Shown here: positions 12,791 through 19,835 of the stretch, piece by piece
Layout: the number at the start of each line of letters is the position of its first letter
Numbering within the stretch: the first letter of the stretch is position 1
Virus record (IMG/VR): IMGVR_UViG_3300005918_000156
Coordinates: 1-21,841 of that record
Strand: one strand, 5' to 3'
DNA length: 21,841 nucleotides
Source: a virus
Notes under the pieces: generated by a model
Seen by the model: only the letters and a program-made list of their open reading frames with translations
What the model was told of the DNA's origin: nothing
The model's database searches: none
Position numbers and translations under genes: made by a program

Positions 12791-13260
12791 CAGGACTCCT
12801 CCCCTCTCAGCTTCGCGGCGCTCTCTTGCATCTCCACCGCCGACTCGTCCAGCCTGTCCGCGCACGCGACTACAGCAGCGGCCCGGCTCGCGTACAAGTC
12901 GCCGATCTTGTAGTACTTGACCTCCGTGTCGTACGGGCTATGGACATTTTGAGTCACCGTGCGGATGCTGGCGCAGTCCTTCTCGTCCACGGACAGGTCC
13001 GTCCACCAAGACAGATCAACCTCGACCACCCAAGGGCTGTGGATGCCCTGCACGTAGTAGAAGGTCCGGCTGTTTGTGATGTCGAACGGCTGCCCGTCCG
13101 CGGTGCGCTGGGTCGCCAGCAGCATCCGATCATAGTGTTTCCTGGCGCTCTCGTACTCCGCCGTGATGCGCTGAACCTCCTCGTGTTGCGTGGCCTTCAA
13201 CTCGGTGTCAAACGTCTGCCCGTCCTCGGTCTCGAACTGCGGTTTCGTCTCAGTCACCAT
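12790..13260 (-). CDS. Hypothetical phage protein (156 aa)
   Basis: The N-terminus KPQFETEDGQTFDTELKATQHE matches a short motif found in several phage proteins that open with a F-x-t-x-D-G-x-x-F-d-t-x-x-e-a-x-x-h-E pattern. It is followed by a helix (residues 28-50), a central beta region (RTFYYVQGIHSPWVVEVDL) and a C-terminal helix (YASRAAAVVACADRLDESAV). No catalytic motif is visible. The ATG at 13258-13260 lies under a divergent copy of the start element (GAGAGGAAACCCCG). Confidence 0.7.
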   Translation of the reverse strand: MVTETKPQFETEDGQTFDTELKATQHEEVQRITAEYESARKHYDRMLLATQRTADGQPFDITNSRTFYYVQGIHSPWVVEVDLSWWTDLSVDEKDCASIRTVTQNVHSPYDTEVKYYKIGDLYASRAAAVVACADRLDESAVEMQESAAKLRGEES

Positions 13261-13273
13261 CGGGGTTTCCTCT
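13258..13273 (-). promoter_or_regulatory. Start-associated repeat element, divergent copy 4
   Basis: AGAGGAAACCCCGATG keeps the AGGA(G), ACCCC and GATG parts of the element at the same spacing from the start codon. Confidence 0.5.
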
Positions 13274-13668
13274 CAGAAGATTTCCACAGGCTGCCGCTTC
13301 CGCGCAGCAGCCACAGCACGAAACAACTTGCTGAAGTCCTTGCAAGCGCCCAGGAGCAACCAGATGACGTGATTGAGCCCGGGCACCTCCACTACGTCCG
13401 TCTGGCGAAATTGTTTGTGCCACACATCAAAGGCCATGTTGGCCTTGATTGGCATTGCCTTAGCATACCGACACATCAACGCCGCCAATGCCTGCTTTAC
13501 GCCGTCTTGGGACCACGGGTACGAGCCCCGTTCAGATAGCAGTCGGGCCAATTCCAGTACGCGCCATACGCCGATGCGTGCGAGCGCGCCGCGCTCAGAA
13601 CCGGCGCACTCCTCGCCATCACAGAACTTGCCCACGAACCGTGCGCCGCAGTAGTCACATCTGGTCAT
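13273..13668 (-). CDS. Zinc-ribbon protein with helical C-terminus (131 aa)
   Basis: The N-terminus has CDYCGARFVGKFCDGEEC, a clear four-Cys zinc ribbon (C4, C7, then FCDGEEC). The remaining 100 residues are mainly helical (LARIGVWRVLELARLL, QALAALMCRYAKAM, LNHVIWLLLGACKDFSKLF) and end in KRQPVEIF. The ribbon suggests nucleic-acid or protein binding. The ATG at 13666-13668 lies under a one-mismatch copy of the start element. It overlaps the upstream gene by 14 nt. Confidence 0.7.
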   Translation of the reverse strand: MTRCDYCGARFVGKFCDGEECAGSERGALARIGVWRVLELARLLSERGSYPWSQDGVKQALAALMCRYAKAMPIKANMAFDVWHKQFRQTDVVEVPGLNHVIWLLLGACKDFSKLFRAVAAARKRQPVEIF

Positions 13669-13927
13669 CGGGTGTCTCCTCTAGAATCTCCGCCTCAAGT
13701 TCGTCCAGTTTCGCGGTGACCGCCGCTGCCACGGCCTCGCACATCGCCCGTACGTGTGGGCCGCGCCACTCGCGGTCCTCGTCGGGGCCGGGGTAGTACC
13801 ACACGTTCGCGGTGAGCCTGCCCTTCAGATCAACGAGCTCGCGACAGACGATATCGCGTATCCCTTTCACCATGCTCCGCGCGAGGTCGGGGTGCTCGCG
13901 GGCCAGGGCCGTCAGCTTCATGCACAT
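13655..13927 (-). CDS. Hypothetical helical protein (90 aa)
   Basis: Mostly alpha-helical: MCMKLTALAREHPDLARSMV, then GIRDIVCRELVDLK, a short WYYPGPDEDREWRG loop and a long C-terminal helix (RAMCEAVAAAVTAKLDELEA). It ends EETPDDQM, the tail set by the next gene's start element. AAGGAGG lies 6 nt before the ATG at 13925-13927. The much longer open frame upstream overlaps the DUF5131 gene and is a GC artefact. No family recognised. Confidence 0.66.
   Translation of the reverse strand: MCMKLTALAREHPDLARSMVKGIRDIVCRELVDLKGRLTANVWYYPGPDEDREWRGPHVRAMCEAVAAAVTAKLDELEAEILEETPDDQM
13666..13681 (-). promoter_or_regulatory. Start-associated repeat element, copy 5
   Basis: GAGGAGACACCCGATG differs at one position from copies 2 and 3. 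It encodes EETPDD at the end of the upstream protein. Confidence 0.72.
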
Positions 13928-14898
13928 GGGGTTCCTCCTTCTGTGGGCCACTGGCGCCACGTCTCGCCGTCGAGCGTGTGCTGTGTCTGGTCTTTGGGGA
14001 CGTGCTTGCCCCAGGACTTGAAAAAGTAGGGAGTGCCAGCGGCGACGCACTGGTCGCGGAGACTTCGCACCCACTCGGGGTCCATCGGCCGCGCGCCGGG
14101 GCCACTTTCTGCGCCCGCGATCAGCCAATCAAGTCGTGGCGTTTCGTCACAATTTGCGAAACCAAACGCTCCATCCTCAGAGGTGCCACAACGGGGGCAT
14201 TTCACCTCGTCGACTTCGGGATCAGTTTCGGCGCCTATATCGTTTCCAACATATCCACAGTCGTGACAACTATACGTGGGGGCATACCGTTCCACATTCA
14301 CGAAGCTCAAACATGGCTCCACGCTCGCGAACCGCACGGCCGCGGGGATGCGTAGCAGCTCGCGAACCCGCCAGTCCTGGTCTTGGTTTTCGACCGTCAC
14401 GCCGAGCCACGCGTTCGGCAGGAATTCCCCACGACGGAACGCCATCGCGGCCTTGTGCAGGCGCATTGGGTACGAAAGCTGATTCTCAAATCGTAGTGCG
14501 CCCTCTACGGATTGCAGGTCGGAGATATAGGCCTCCATGCGCAGGGGGCGTTTAGTGAGGAGCATGAAGATGTGTTGCGGGCATTGGGCCATTGTCCCGA
14601 CCACGCGGTCGATAGCACTGAAAGCCACGTCCTCGTGAAACAGGTCGCCCATGCTGCACACGAACACCGCACGCTGCTTGCGCCAGTGCAGGGGCTCGCT
14701 GAGCTTGTCCAAGTGAACCGTGCCGGGGCGGAAGGGCTCGTCCTTCGGATACCCGTATCGCCCCGCCAACCGTTGCGCCATGCGCTTCGCGTAGCAGTGA
14801 GCGCAGCCCTCGCTGGCAGGCGTGCAACCCGTGATGGGGTTCCAGGTCACGGGTGTGTAGCCAGGGATATTCAACCATCCGATCTTGTGCTCAGGCAT
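13918..14898 (-). CDS. DUF5131 (phage Gp37/Gp68 family) protein with an inserted zinc ribbon
   Basis: A 326-aa protein of the Gp37/Gp68 family, recognisable from TWNPITGC, a C25-x6-C32-x2-C35-Y-A cluster, VFVCSMGDLFHE, FMLLTKRP, WLGVTVENQ, FASVEPCL, LDWLIAGAESG and PYFFKSWGK. The three-Cys cluster is reminiscent of radical-SAM-like iron-sulfur binding, but the reaction is not established. Between FASVEPCL and DWLIAGAESG lies an extra segment with CHDC (C211/C214) and CPRC (C234/C237), a zinc ribbon also seen in some relatives. The ATG at 14896-14898 has AAGGAGG upstream and overlaps the previous gene by 8 nt; the longer upstream frame lacks an SD. Confidence 0.88.
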   Translation of the reverse strand: MPEHKIGWLNIPGYTPVTWNPITGCTPASEGCAHCYAKRMAQRLAGRYGYPKDEPFRPGTVHLDKLSEPLHWRKQRAVFVCSMGDLFHEDVAFSAIDRVVGTMAQCPQHIFMLLTKRPLRMEAYISDLQSVEGALRFENQLSYPMRLHKAAMAFRRGEFLPNAWLGVTVENQDQDWRVRELLRIPAAVRFASVEPCLSFVNVERYAPTYSCHDCGYVGNDIGAETDPEVDEVKCPRCGTSEDGAFGFANCDETPRLDWLIAGAESGPGARPMDPEWVRSLRDQCVAAGTPYFFKSWGKHVPKDQTQHTLDGETWRQWPTEGGTPCA

Positions 14899-15409
14899 CC
14901 GACACCTCCTTCCACGTAGGGGGCGACTTCGCCACATGCCGGTGGTGCAGCGCCCAAAACCGTCGCCACGCCTCCTGTGTGACTGCAAGGCTGGCGGGGG
15001 GTCTTTCGAGCAAATGATACGGGGCTGGTTGGCATTCAAGCACGCCGCTGCGCACGTTGGCTTGACCAATCCTACACAGCGTGCTGCGTGCTCTCGCCAA
15101 AACCCCTGCACGCGTGGCCTTCTTCCGAGAATCGCTCGCTAACCTATAACCAGTGTACGCGTCTGCCACGACCCATCCGTAGTCTTCTTGGAACGTAGCC
15201 TCCCCCATCATTGGCCTATGTACGACCCACGCGAACGGCACTGCCGGGCGGTCTGAGAGCGACCAATCTGGGGCCACGGTGATCGGCTCTGCTATCACGG
15301 GGACATACTCTACCGCGTTATCGTGACCTACGGGGGCACGCGCCAATAGGGCCAACACGCGGTTGCTCGGAATATCAATCGGGGCATTGGCAATCTTGTA
15401 CTCAGGCAT
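14891..15409 (-). CDS. Hypothetical protein (172 aa)
   Basis: It begins MPEYKIANAPIDIPSNRVLA, an opening echoed at the DNA level by the next gene (ATGCCTGAxxACAAGAT), although the rest differs. A beta-rich middle (YVPVIAEPITVAPDW, FAWVVHRPMM, YGWVVADAYTGYRLA) is followed by helices and WRRFWALHHRHV. No domain recognised. AGGAAGG lies upstream of the ATG at 15407-15409, overlapping the end of the upstream gene by 8 nt. Confidence 0.68.
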   Translation of the reverse strand: MPEYKIANAPIDIPSNRVLALLARAPVGHDNAVEYVPVIAEPITVAPDWSLSDRPAVPFAWVVHRPMMGEATFQEDYGWVVADAYTGYRLASDSRKKATRAGVLARARSTLCRIGQANVRSGVLECQPAPYHLLERPPASLAVTQEAWRRFWALHHRHVAKSPPTWKEVSDA

Positions 15410-15935
15410 ACTTCGCCTTCCTTTGTGCCTTGTGTTGGAGAATGAGTTGGCTGTTGCGGATCTTTTTGCATCTGGGACACCAGCGTTTCACTCGGCGGGT
15501 CTGGCGGGACGCGGGGCGTTCGTAGGTGAACATCCTGTGGCATATCTCGCACTCCGTAGACACCTGTTCCATCACCACCTGCTCCGTGCCGTGGTCGTGC
15601 GGATCAGTATGCCCGCGATCCTGAGCGGGGCTCCGCGCCTCTACAGGATCGTCCGCGTTGCCCGCCCGCCGATCATCACTACGCAGCAGATCCTCCACAT
15701 AGGTCGTGCCATTCGGGTTGCGGACCGAGACGAGGTCGGGGTCCGTCTCCTCCAGGTAGTGCGTCATGGAGCTGCGCACTGGCGCGGAGGATGCCATACG
15801 CGCGGGGTGGCCCTGCCGCCAACTGTCTCGCGCGATGCTCCTGGGGGTATCGGTCGCGCCCAGGGCGTCGTCCGGTTCGTCTGGGTCGTCCGTCTCTGCG
15901 CGGGCCAGGTCCTCGGCTGTCGGTTCGTCAGGCAT
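15402..15935 (-). CDS. Acidic protein with C-terminal zinc ribbon (177 aa)
   Basis: Residues 1-120 are acidic, Pro/Asp-rich and probably disordered (MPDEPTAEDLARAETDDPDE onward). The C-terminal third is a basic zinc ribbon: CEICHRMF, then RRVKRWCPRCKKI and a helix (SQLILQHKAQRKAKYA). The charge contrast suits a nucleic-acid-binding tail on a flexible linker. The ATG at 15933-15935 has AGGAGG at 7 nt. It overlaps neighbours by 8 nt on each side. Function unknown. Confidence 0.68.
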   Translation of the reverse strand: MPDEPTAEDLARAETDDPDEPDDALGATDTPRSIARDSWRQGHPARMASSAPVRSSMTHYLEETDPDLVSVRNPNGTTYVEDLLRSDDRRAGNADDPVEARSPAQDRGHTDPHDHGTEQVVMEQVSTECEICHRMFTYERPASRQTRRVKRWCPRCKKIRNSQLILQHKAQRKAKYA

Positions 15936-16116
15936 CGAGGACCTCCTGTTTAAGTGCGTTGGCGAACAGTTCGTTCGCGGCATCAATCGCCAGATCCAGT
16001 ATGGCGGCGTCGGCCTTATCCTCGTCGTACAGGTTCATCGCCTCCATTTCCAGTTTTGCGGCCTCGATCAGGGTCTCGAGGATGTCGCAGGGGATCGTCA
16101 CCGTGGGGCTACTCAT
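15928..16116 (-). CDS. Small acidic helical protein (62 aa)
   Basis: After MSSPTVTIPCDILE the protein is one or two amphipathic helices (TLIEAAKLEMEAMNLYDEDK, then AAILDLAIDAANELFANAL). The start is the ATG at 16114-16116. Its SD (AGGAG) is separated from it by a run of nine C and an A, an unusual 10-nt spacer. It overlaps the upstream gene's end by 8 nt. No family recognised. Confidence 0.65.
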   Translation of the reverse strand: MSSPTVTIPCDILETLIEAAKLEMEAMNLYDEDKADAAILDLAIDAANELFANALKQEVLDA

Positions 16117-16579
16117 TGGGGGGGGGCTCCTGTAGAGAGGCGACATATTCCGTGTCCAGGTAGGTTATGCCGTACAAGTCAATCTGCGCGTCCGCGAGCC
16201 GGTTTAGCTTGCGCAGGAACACCTTCTCACAATGCGACAGCACTTTTTGATCCTCCTTCTCGATCAAGTCGACCCGCCAACGATTCGTCGCCTCCCAGTC
16301 GGTCGTGATCGCGCGGTAGTCGCTCGCGGATAGCCCGAGCCAGAATCGGCCGCGGACCTCCAACAGCTTGCGGAGCAGGGCCTTGGTCGCGCCGGCCTCC
16401 GTCTTGCGGAATACCCATGTACCCCAGTGGCAGGTAGAACAATGAAACTTGGTCATCCATTTGCTCCGCACGTCTCGGTAGAACTCGAGCAGATCAATCT
16501 TGATGTCACTCGCCCCGCAGAACGGGCATCGCTTCCACTGCGCTCGGCGCGCGGCCCAGTCGATTCTAGGCGTTGGCAT
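16109..16579 (-). CDS. Lar-like zinc-ribbon protein (156 aa)
   Basis: The N-terminal 50 residues hold a zinc ribbon, CPFCGASDIKIDL ... FHCSTCHWGTWV, close to the Lar and related phage ribbons (CPFCG followed by a second C-x2-C before an aromatic). The remaining 100 residues are helical and basic (ATKALLRKLLEV, LIEKEDQKVLSHCEKVFLRK). An anti-restriction role is only a possibility. The ATG at 16577-16579 is covered by the start element AAGGAGGCCCCCGATG. The end overlaps the next gene by 8 nt and contains the C9 tract (residues PPP). Confidence 0.7.
   Translation of the reverse strand: MPTPRIDWAARRAQWKRCPFCGASDIKIDLLEFYRDVRSKWMTKFHCSTCHWGTWVFRKTEAGATKALLRKLLEVRGRFWLGLSASDYRAITTDWEATNRWRVDLIEKEDQKVLSHCEKVFLRKLNRLADAQIDLYGITYLDTEYVASLQEPPPNE
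16118..16126. repeat. Nine-base G/C homopolymer between SD and start codon
   Basis: Nine G on the + strand (nine C in the leftward mRNA) lie inside the last codons of the 16109-16579 gene (PPP) and between the SD and ATG of the 15928-16116 gene. Confidence 0.9.
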
Positions 16580-17438
16580 CGGGGGCCTCCTTCTGCGCAA
16601 CCCGCAACTCCTGCACGGTGATCTTGAACTGCCGCTTCCCGCGCTCGTCAGGCTTGCGGTGATACGGGACATCCGAACTATACCCACCGCACGCGACGAG
16701 CCAACCGCTGCCGTCCATGAAGTCGGCGAAACTCGTCACATCGCAGACCATGCCCTCCCACTCGAATTGCGATCCGACGTACAATCGCTTCTTCTGCCAA
16801 AGGAACGGCGTCCGGCCGCAACACGCTTCAACACTGCGCGCTGCGCTGAGATTGCCCTCCCTGATGGCATAGCGATAGACCTGCTCCATGTGGAGCCAGT
16901 ACTGGCCTCCCTGGGTATCGTAAATTCGTTCAATGTCGTCGGGGTAGAATTCCATGTGCAGTTCAATGGCGATGCACAGGGCACGTTGCAAGGCCCCGTT
17001 GAGTTTCGTCCCCGACCGGCGTTTCGCCGGGCCGTAGACCGCCTGGAGCAATCGCTCAGGCCCCGAAAGATCGTCGATGGCCTCCACGGTCGCGGTGTAG
17101 CACCGCGGGCTGATCGTCACTCGTCGCGCTACAATGGTCGGCACGTCCATGTCCTGTCCCGACGCCACCACGTCGTCCACGGCGACGCGGATGCAACGCG
17201 AGTTTGGCATCAGTTTGAGGGCGCTGGGTTTCCGAACATACAGGGACCAGCCGGCTTTGTACGCAGGGCGGCCCGCATATTTTGCGACTTCGTCCTGGCC
17301 CCGCCACACGTTTTCGCCAGGGCTCCATTCGGTCACTTTGCGGCCCGTGCCATCCACGAGCCGCCGGCCCTTTGCCCAAACGATAGGATGGGCATGGGTC
17401 ACGTTTCGCGTCTGTTCGTCTACCGTGGTCAATGCCAT
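16566..17438 (-). CDS. Large hypothetical phage protein (290 aa)
   Basis: The second largest gene of the leftward block after DUF5131 and DnaB-sized products, without a family I recognise. The N-terminal third is beta-rich (IVWAKGRRLVDGTGRKVTEW, GWSLYVRKPSALKLM, CIRVAVDDVV). The centre is helical (LNGALQRALCIAIELHMEFY, IYDTQGGQYWLHMEQVYRYA). The C-terminus returns to strands (RLYVGSQFEWEGMVCDVTSF, GWLVACGGYSS, RQFKITVQELRVAQKEAPD). The ATG at 17436-17438 has GGAGGAA 9 nt upstream. It ends inside the start element of the next gene. A 45-nt gap separates it from the upstream gene. Confidence 0.72.
   Translation of the reverse strand: MALTTVDEQTRNVTHAHPIVWAKGRRLVDGTGRKVTEWSPGENVWRGQDEVAKYAGRPAYKAGWSLYVRKPSALKLMPNSRCIRVAVDDVVASGQDMDVPTIVARRVTISPRCYTATVEAIDDLSGPERLLQAVYGPAKRRSGTKLNGALQRALCIAIELHMEFYPDDIERIYDTQGGQYWLHMEQVYRYAIREGNLSAARSVEACCGRTPFLWQKKRLYVGSQFEWEGMVCDVTSFADFMDGSGWLVACGGYSSDVPYHRKPDERGKRQFKITVQELRVAQKEAPDANA
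16577..16592 (-). promoter_or_regulatory. Start-associated repeat element, copy 6
   Basis: AAGGAGGCCCCCGATG, identical to copy 1 at 11945-11960 although the genes are unrelated. It encodes KEAPDA near the end of the upstream protein. Confidence 0.72.
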
Positions 17439-17483
17439 GTCACGGTTCCTCCGGTAGTGAGAGTGGGGGTCATTTACTCTGGG

Positions 17484-17969
17484 TCAACATTGCTGCGCGC
17501 GGGCCACCTCATAGTCTACGGCCTCCTCGGTCGCACGCCATTCTGCCTGCGTCATGGTCTGCACCAGCAACTCCCCCATACATTGAAGGAAGTTTGGCGC
17601 TTCGCCAAGAGACTGGCGGGCAAGCCAAAGCCGAGCGCGGGTCGGTAGCAGACGGGATATAGGGTCGGTATCCACGAGCGTGCCGCATAGCCCAGCCCAC
17701 GGCGTCCAGAAGAACAGCAGGTCGCGAAACCAGCCGCCTTCGCGCACGTTGGACAGTGACAGGATTGGCTTGCCCTCGGCCGAAAACCAAGTCGCTTCGA
17801 TCCACTCTACCACGTCTACGATATCCCACTCCGCAGGCCCCGCGGGGTAGCAGAGTTCGGGCGGACCGGTTGTCCGGGCTGGGTCGCCTGGACGATACTC
17901 AACGGAAACGCGCAGGACGGCGAGTATGTCCTCGCGGTCGATGGTGAGCGGAATCACGTATGTCGTCAT
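17484..17969 (-). CDS. Hypothetical protein (161 aa)
   Basis: An N-terminal strand-rich region (TTYVIPLTIDREDILAVLRV, EYRPGDPARTTGPPE) precedes an aromatic segment (VEWIEATWF, WFRDLLFFWTPWAG) and C-terminal helices (LPTRARLWLARQSL, LLVQTMTQAEWRATEEAVDY). No Cys ribbon or catalytic motif. GAGGACC lies upstream of the ATG at 17967-17969, and the SD overlaps the stop of the 42-aa membrane-protein gene. Function unknown. Confidence 0.66.
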   Translation of the reverse strand: MTTYVIPLTIDREDILAVLRVSVEYRPGDPARTTGPPELCYPAGPAEWDIVDVVEWIEATWFSAEGKPILSLSNVREGGWFRDLLFFWTPWAGLCGTLVDTDPISRLLPTRARLWLARQSLGEAPNFLQCMGELLVQTMTQAEWRATEEAVDYEVARAQQC

Positions 17970-17979
17970 TGTGCGGTCC

Positions 17980-18108
17980 TCAGTTCATACTACAGTCGTG
18001 CGGGGCTGAGTCGCTCGCCTTAGCGTTATCCTTGGTATGTCCAAGCCAGATAAGGCCGCCGACGATCAGGGTCGCCATCAGCCGCCATCCGATTTCGATT
18101 TCGATCAT
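17980..18108 (-). CDS. Small single-pass membrane protein (42 aa)
   Basis: A short gene with a strong GAGGAG 6 nt before the ATG at 18106-18108. The product begins MIEIEIGWRLMATLIVGGLI, with a single hydrophobic helix at about residues 7-23, then a polar tail (HTKDNAKASDSAPHDCSMN). Topology suggests a membrane anchor with a small soluble end. Its stop sits inside the SD of the next gene. Small phage membrane proteins of this kind often act on host membranes, but no specific role is supported. Confidence 0.65.
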   Translation of the reverse strand: MIEIEIGWRLMATLIVGGLIWLGHTKDNAKASDSAPHDCSMN

Positions 18109-18118
18109 GCGGGTCTCC

Positions 18119-18469
18119 TCAGACTAGGGAAGGGTGTGGGGTCGGCTGCGGCGCGCACGTGCAGCGCCACAGGTGCAAGGTGAACTCGTGAACATTGATC
18201 TGGAGCGACTTGGCGGGGTGGAATTGAACCACCGTATCCTCGGCGTTCCAGAACTGCCGTTTGATCCAGCACATCTCTGTCCACGTCGGGCAGCGGGCCT
18301 CGCCCACCACATGGACCGAGACGTGCTCCCAACCCATGCCGTCGGACGCGATGATCGTGAAGCAGACGGCGCCGTGTGTCAGGGTGAACGCTCCATGGTT
18401 GCCCGCGCGCTTCGGCGACGCGAGCGGGCCAGTGCGGACGCGCTGTTTCTCAGGGACGTGGAAGCTCAT
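18119..18469 (-). CDS. DUF7694-like phage protein (116 aa)
   Basis: The core fits a conserved phage family (I recall it as DUF7694): GWEHVSVHV, then RCPTWTEMCWIKRQFWNAED, VVQFHPAKSLQINVHEFTLH and LWRC, ending PHPSLV. The N-terminus (MSFHVPEKQRVRTG, then HGAFTLTHG) adds a small beta region. Family members have no established function. The ATG at 18467-18469 is preceded by GGAGGAG and overlaps the previous stop by 4 nt (ATGA). Confidence 0.75.
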   Translation of the reverse strand: MSFHVPEKQRVRTGPLASPKRAGNHGAFTLTHGAVCFTIIASDGMGWEHVSVHVVGEARCPTWTEMCWIKRQFWNAEDTVVQFHPAKSLQINVHEFTLHLWRCTCAPQPTPHPSLV

Positions 18470-18726
18470 AGGTTCGGCTCCTCCAGCGCCAGACGGCGCT
18501 TGTAGAATCGGCAGAGGCGGCCCACGAACTCGTCGCGGATCGTCCACACGTCTGCGCCTGCGCGGTGCCCGTCGCAAGCCACGTTCTCCAGAAGTACTCC
18601 GCCGCGGCAGATGCCGGGCCGCACTTCCCAACACCCGAGGCCGCCGCCTTCGTCGACCCATTCGTAGCGTTTGTTCCAGTGTGCCAGCGCCCAGGCGCGT
18701 ATGGGATAGGTGCGCTTGTCAGTCAC
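18466..18726 (-). CDS. Hypothetical protein with GTG start (86 aa)
   Basis: The product begins MTDKRTYPIRAWALAHWNKR and continues YEWVDEGGGLGCWEV, GVLLENVACDGHRAGADVWT and RDEFVGRLCRFYKRRLALEE, a mixed small fold with a basic helical end. The GTG at 18724-18726 has GGAG 7 nt upstream and overlaps the upstream TGA (GTGA). The frame continues to 18801 but without an SD and inside the upstream gene. No family recognised. Confidence 0.66.
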   Translation of the reverse strand: MTDKRTYPIRAWALAHWNKRYEWVDEGGGLGCWEVRPGICRGGVLLENVACDGHRAGADVWTIRDEFVGRLCRFYKRRLALEEPNL

Positions 18727-19292
18727 CGCCACTCTCCTTTCTCGGGGACGTTGGTCTCGGCGGTTTCGGTATCGGGGAAACCCCTGCACTTTATGAGCCA
18801 CGGGCCTTTGGAAGACTGCCGCGAGACGACGTGTAACGGCGAGCAGGGATGTGCGTTGTCAAACAACTGCCACACGCGCATGAACTCCGTCTTGCGAATT
18901 CGCTTGCCCGGCTTGTTGCTAAAGTACGCCCATGACTTGACCTCCGAATAGTGCAGTTGGGGGCCGTGCTCGCCTTTTGTCCATACCCCGAAGTCCAGAC
19001 TGACCCGCCCGTGCTTGCCCGCGTCGATGGTCACGATGGGATGCACGTCGATGTGGATCACGTACTCCTGCGCCTTGAGAAATTGGTAGCGCTGCCACTC
19101 AAGCCCGGAGTCGAATGTGAAACCGTCCTCAGTGTGCTTGACCGCTCCAAACTTGGTCCGCTTGGGCAGGCCCGCGACCGCGGCCGCGCAGACTGCGGGC
19201 ACGACCACTTGGCCTCGCCTGCGCATGTCCGCCTCAAGGGCGGCTCGGTCGGCGGCGGGCATCATGTCCCATGCCGTCTTGCGTTCGCTCAT
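18723..19292 (-). CDS. DUF1064-like PD-(D/E)xK fold protein, probable nuclease (189 aa)
   Basis: The central region follows the phage DUF1064 pattern: KFGAVKHTEDGFTFDSGLEW (E65 in SxLE), then QRYQFLKAQE, a strand, SLDFGVW (D100) and YSEVKSW (E117-x-K119). The spaced D...ExK is the core of the PD-(D/E)xK nuclease fold; a DNA-processing or Holliday-junction-type role is inferred from the fold and from DnaB nearby, not shown. The start is the ATG at 19290-19292, which shares one base with the upstream TAA (TAATG); GTG 19301 is an alternative. It overlaps the next gene by 4 nt. Confidence 0.72.
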   Translation of the reverse strand: MSERKTAWDMMPAADRAALEADMRRRGQVVVPAVCAAAVAGLPKRTKFGAVKHTEDGFTFDSGLEWQRYQFLKAQEYVIHIDVHPIVTIDAGKHGRVSLDFGVWTKGEHGPQLHYSEVKSWAYFSNKPGKRIRKTEFMRVWQLFDNAHPCSPLHVVSRQSSKGPWLIKCRGFPDTETAETNVPEKGEWR

Positions 19293-19831
19293 TACAGCCA
19301 CCCCATGACGCGAGCCTCAATGACCACTCGCCACGTCTGCTCCTCGAGAGGCACTGGCGGCGGATTGCTGCACCCCATGAACGCCACCGCTTCCTTGCTC
19401 GTAAACTCAAAGTCGATAGCGATGGGATGGCCCGCTTTCATAGAGCGCCGCGCCGCAACTGCCAGCGCGGTGTCGCCTGACTCCATGACGCCGCGCTCAG
19501 GCACTTCGCCTTCGACCAGTACCTCCAATTCCTGCACCCGCTCGGCCGCGAACGCAACGGGTATCTCCTCGCCCGTATCCAGGTCGTAAAGGGCCGCGAA
19601 CCCCCACTCGTCGTCCTTGGCCCGTGCCGCGGCATACTGGAGGGCCAGGCAGATATCGGGAAATGAGTAGTACCAGACCCGCGCGCCGGCCCTGCCTGTT
19701 TCCACGAGCAGATAGGGCGCGACAATTAGTGCCTTGGGCGTCGGCTCGTCCGTCCTAAGCTCCACGAGTTGGTCAAGCTCAACGGCTCCGTAGTGGGCGA
19801 CGATCTGCTCAAATGCTTCTACTCGATCCAT
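19292..19831 (-). CDS. Hypothetical protein (179 aa)
   Basis: An alpha/beta protein of a type common in phage early regions: an N-terminal helix (DRVEAFEQIVAHYG), strands (KALIVAPYLLVET, RVWYYSF), helices (DICLALQYAAARAKDD), the turn YDLDTGEEIPVAF and a late SKEAVAFMGCSNPP segment. No active-site motif stands out. The ATG at 19829-19831 has GGAGGAA 8 nt upstream; the two in-frame ATGs further up lack an SD. The SD overlaps the end of the previous gene. Confidence 0.68.
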   Translation of the reverse strand: MDRVEAFEQIVAHYGAVELDQLVELRTDEPTPKALIVAPYLLVETGRAGARVWYYSFPDICLALQYAAARAKDDEWGFAALYDLDTGEEIPVAFAAERVQELEVLVEGEVPERGVMESGDTALAVAARRSMKAGHPIAIDFEFTSKEAVAFMGCSNPPPVPLEEQTWRVVIEARVMGWL

Positions 19832-19835
19832 GTTG

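Noticed and set aside
16500-17648. 382-codon + strand frame opposite leftward genes
   Set aside because: Lacks an SD and spans two independent leftward genes and a gap.
18205-18230. tRNA-like T-arm on the minus strand (GTGG TTCAATT CCAC)
   Set aside because: No matching acceptor, D or anticodon arms; the sequence codes conserved residues (VVQFHP) of the DUF7694-like protein.
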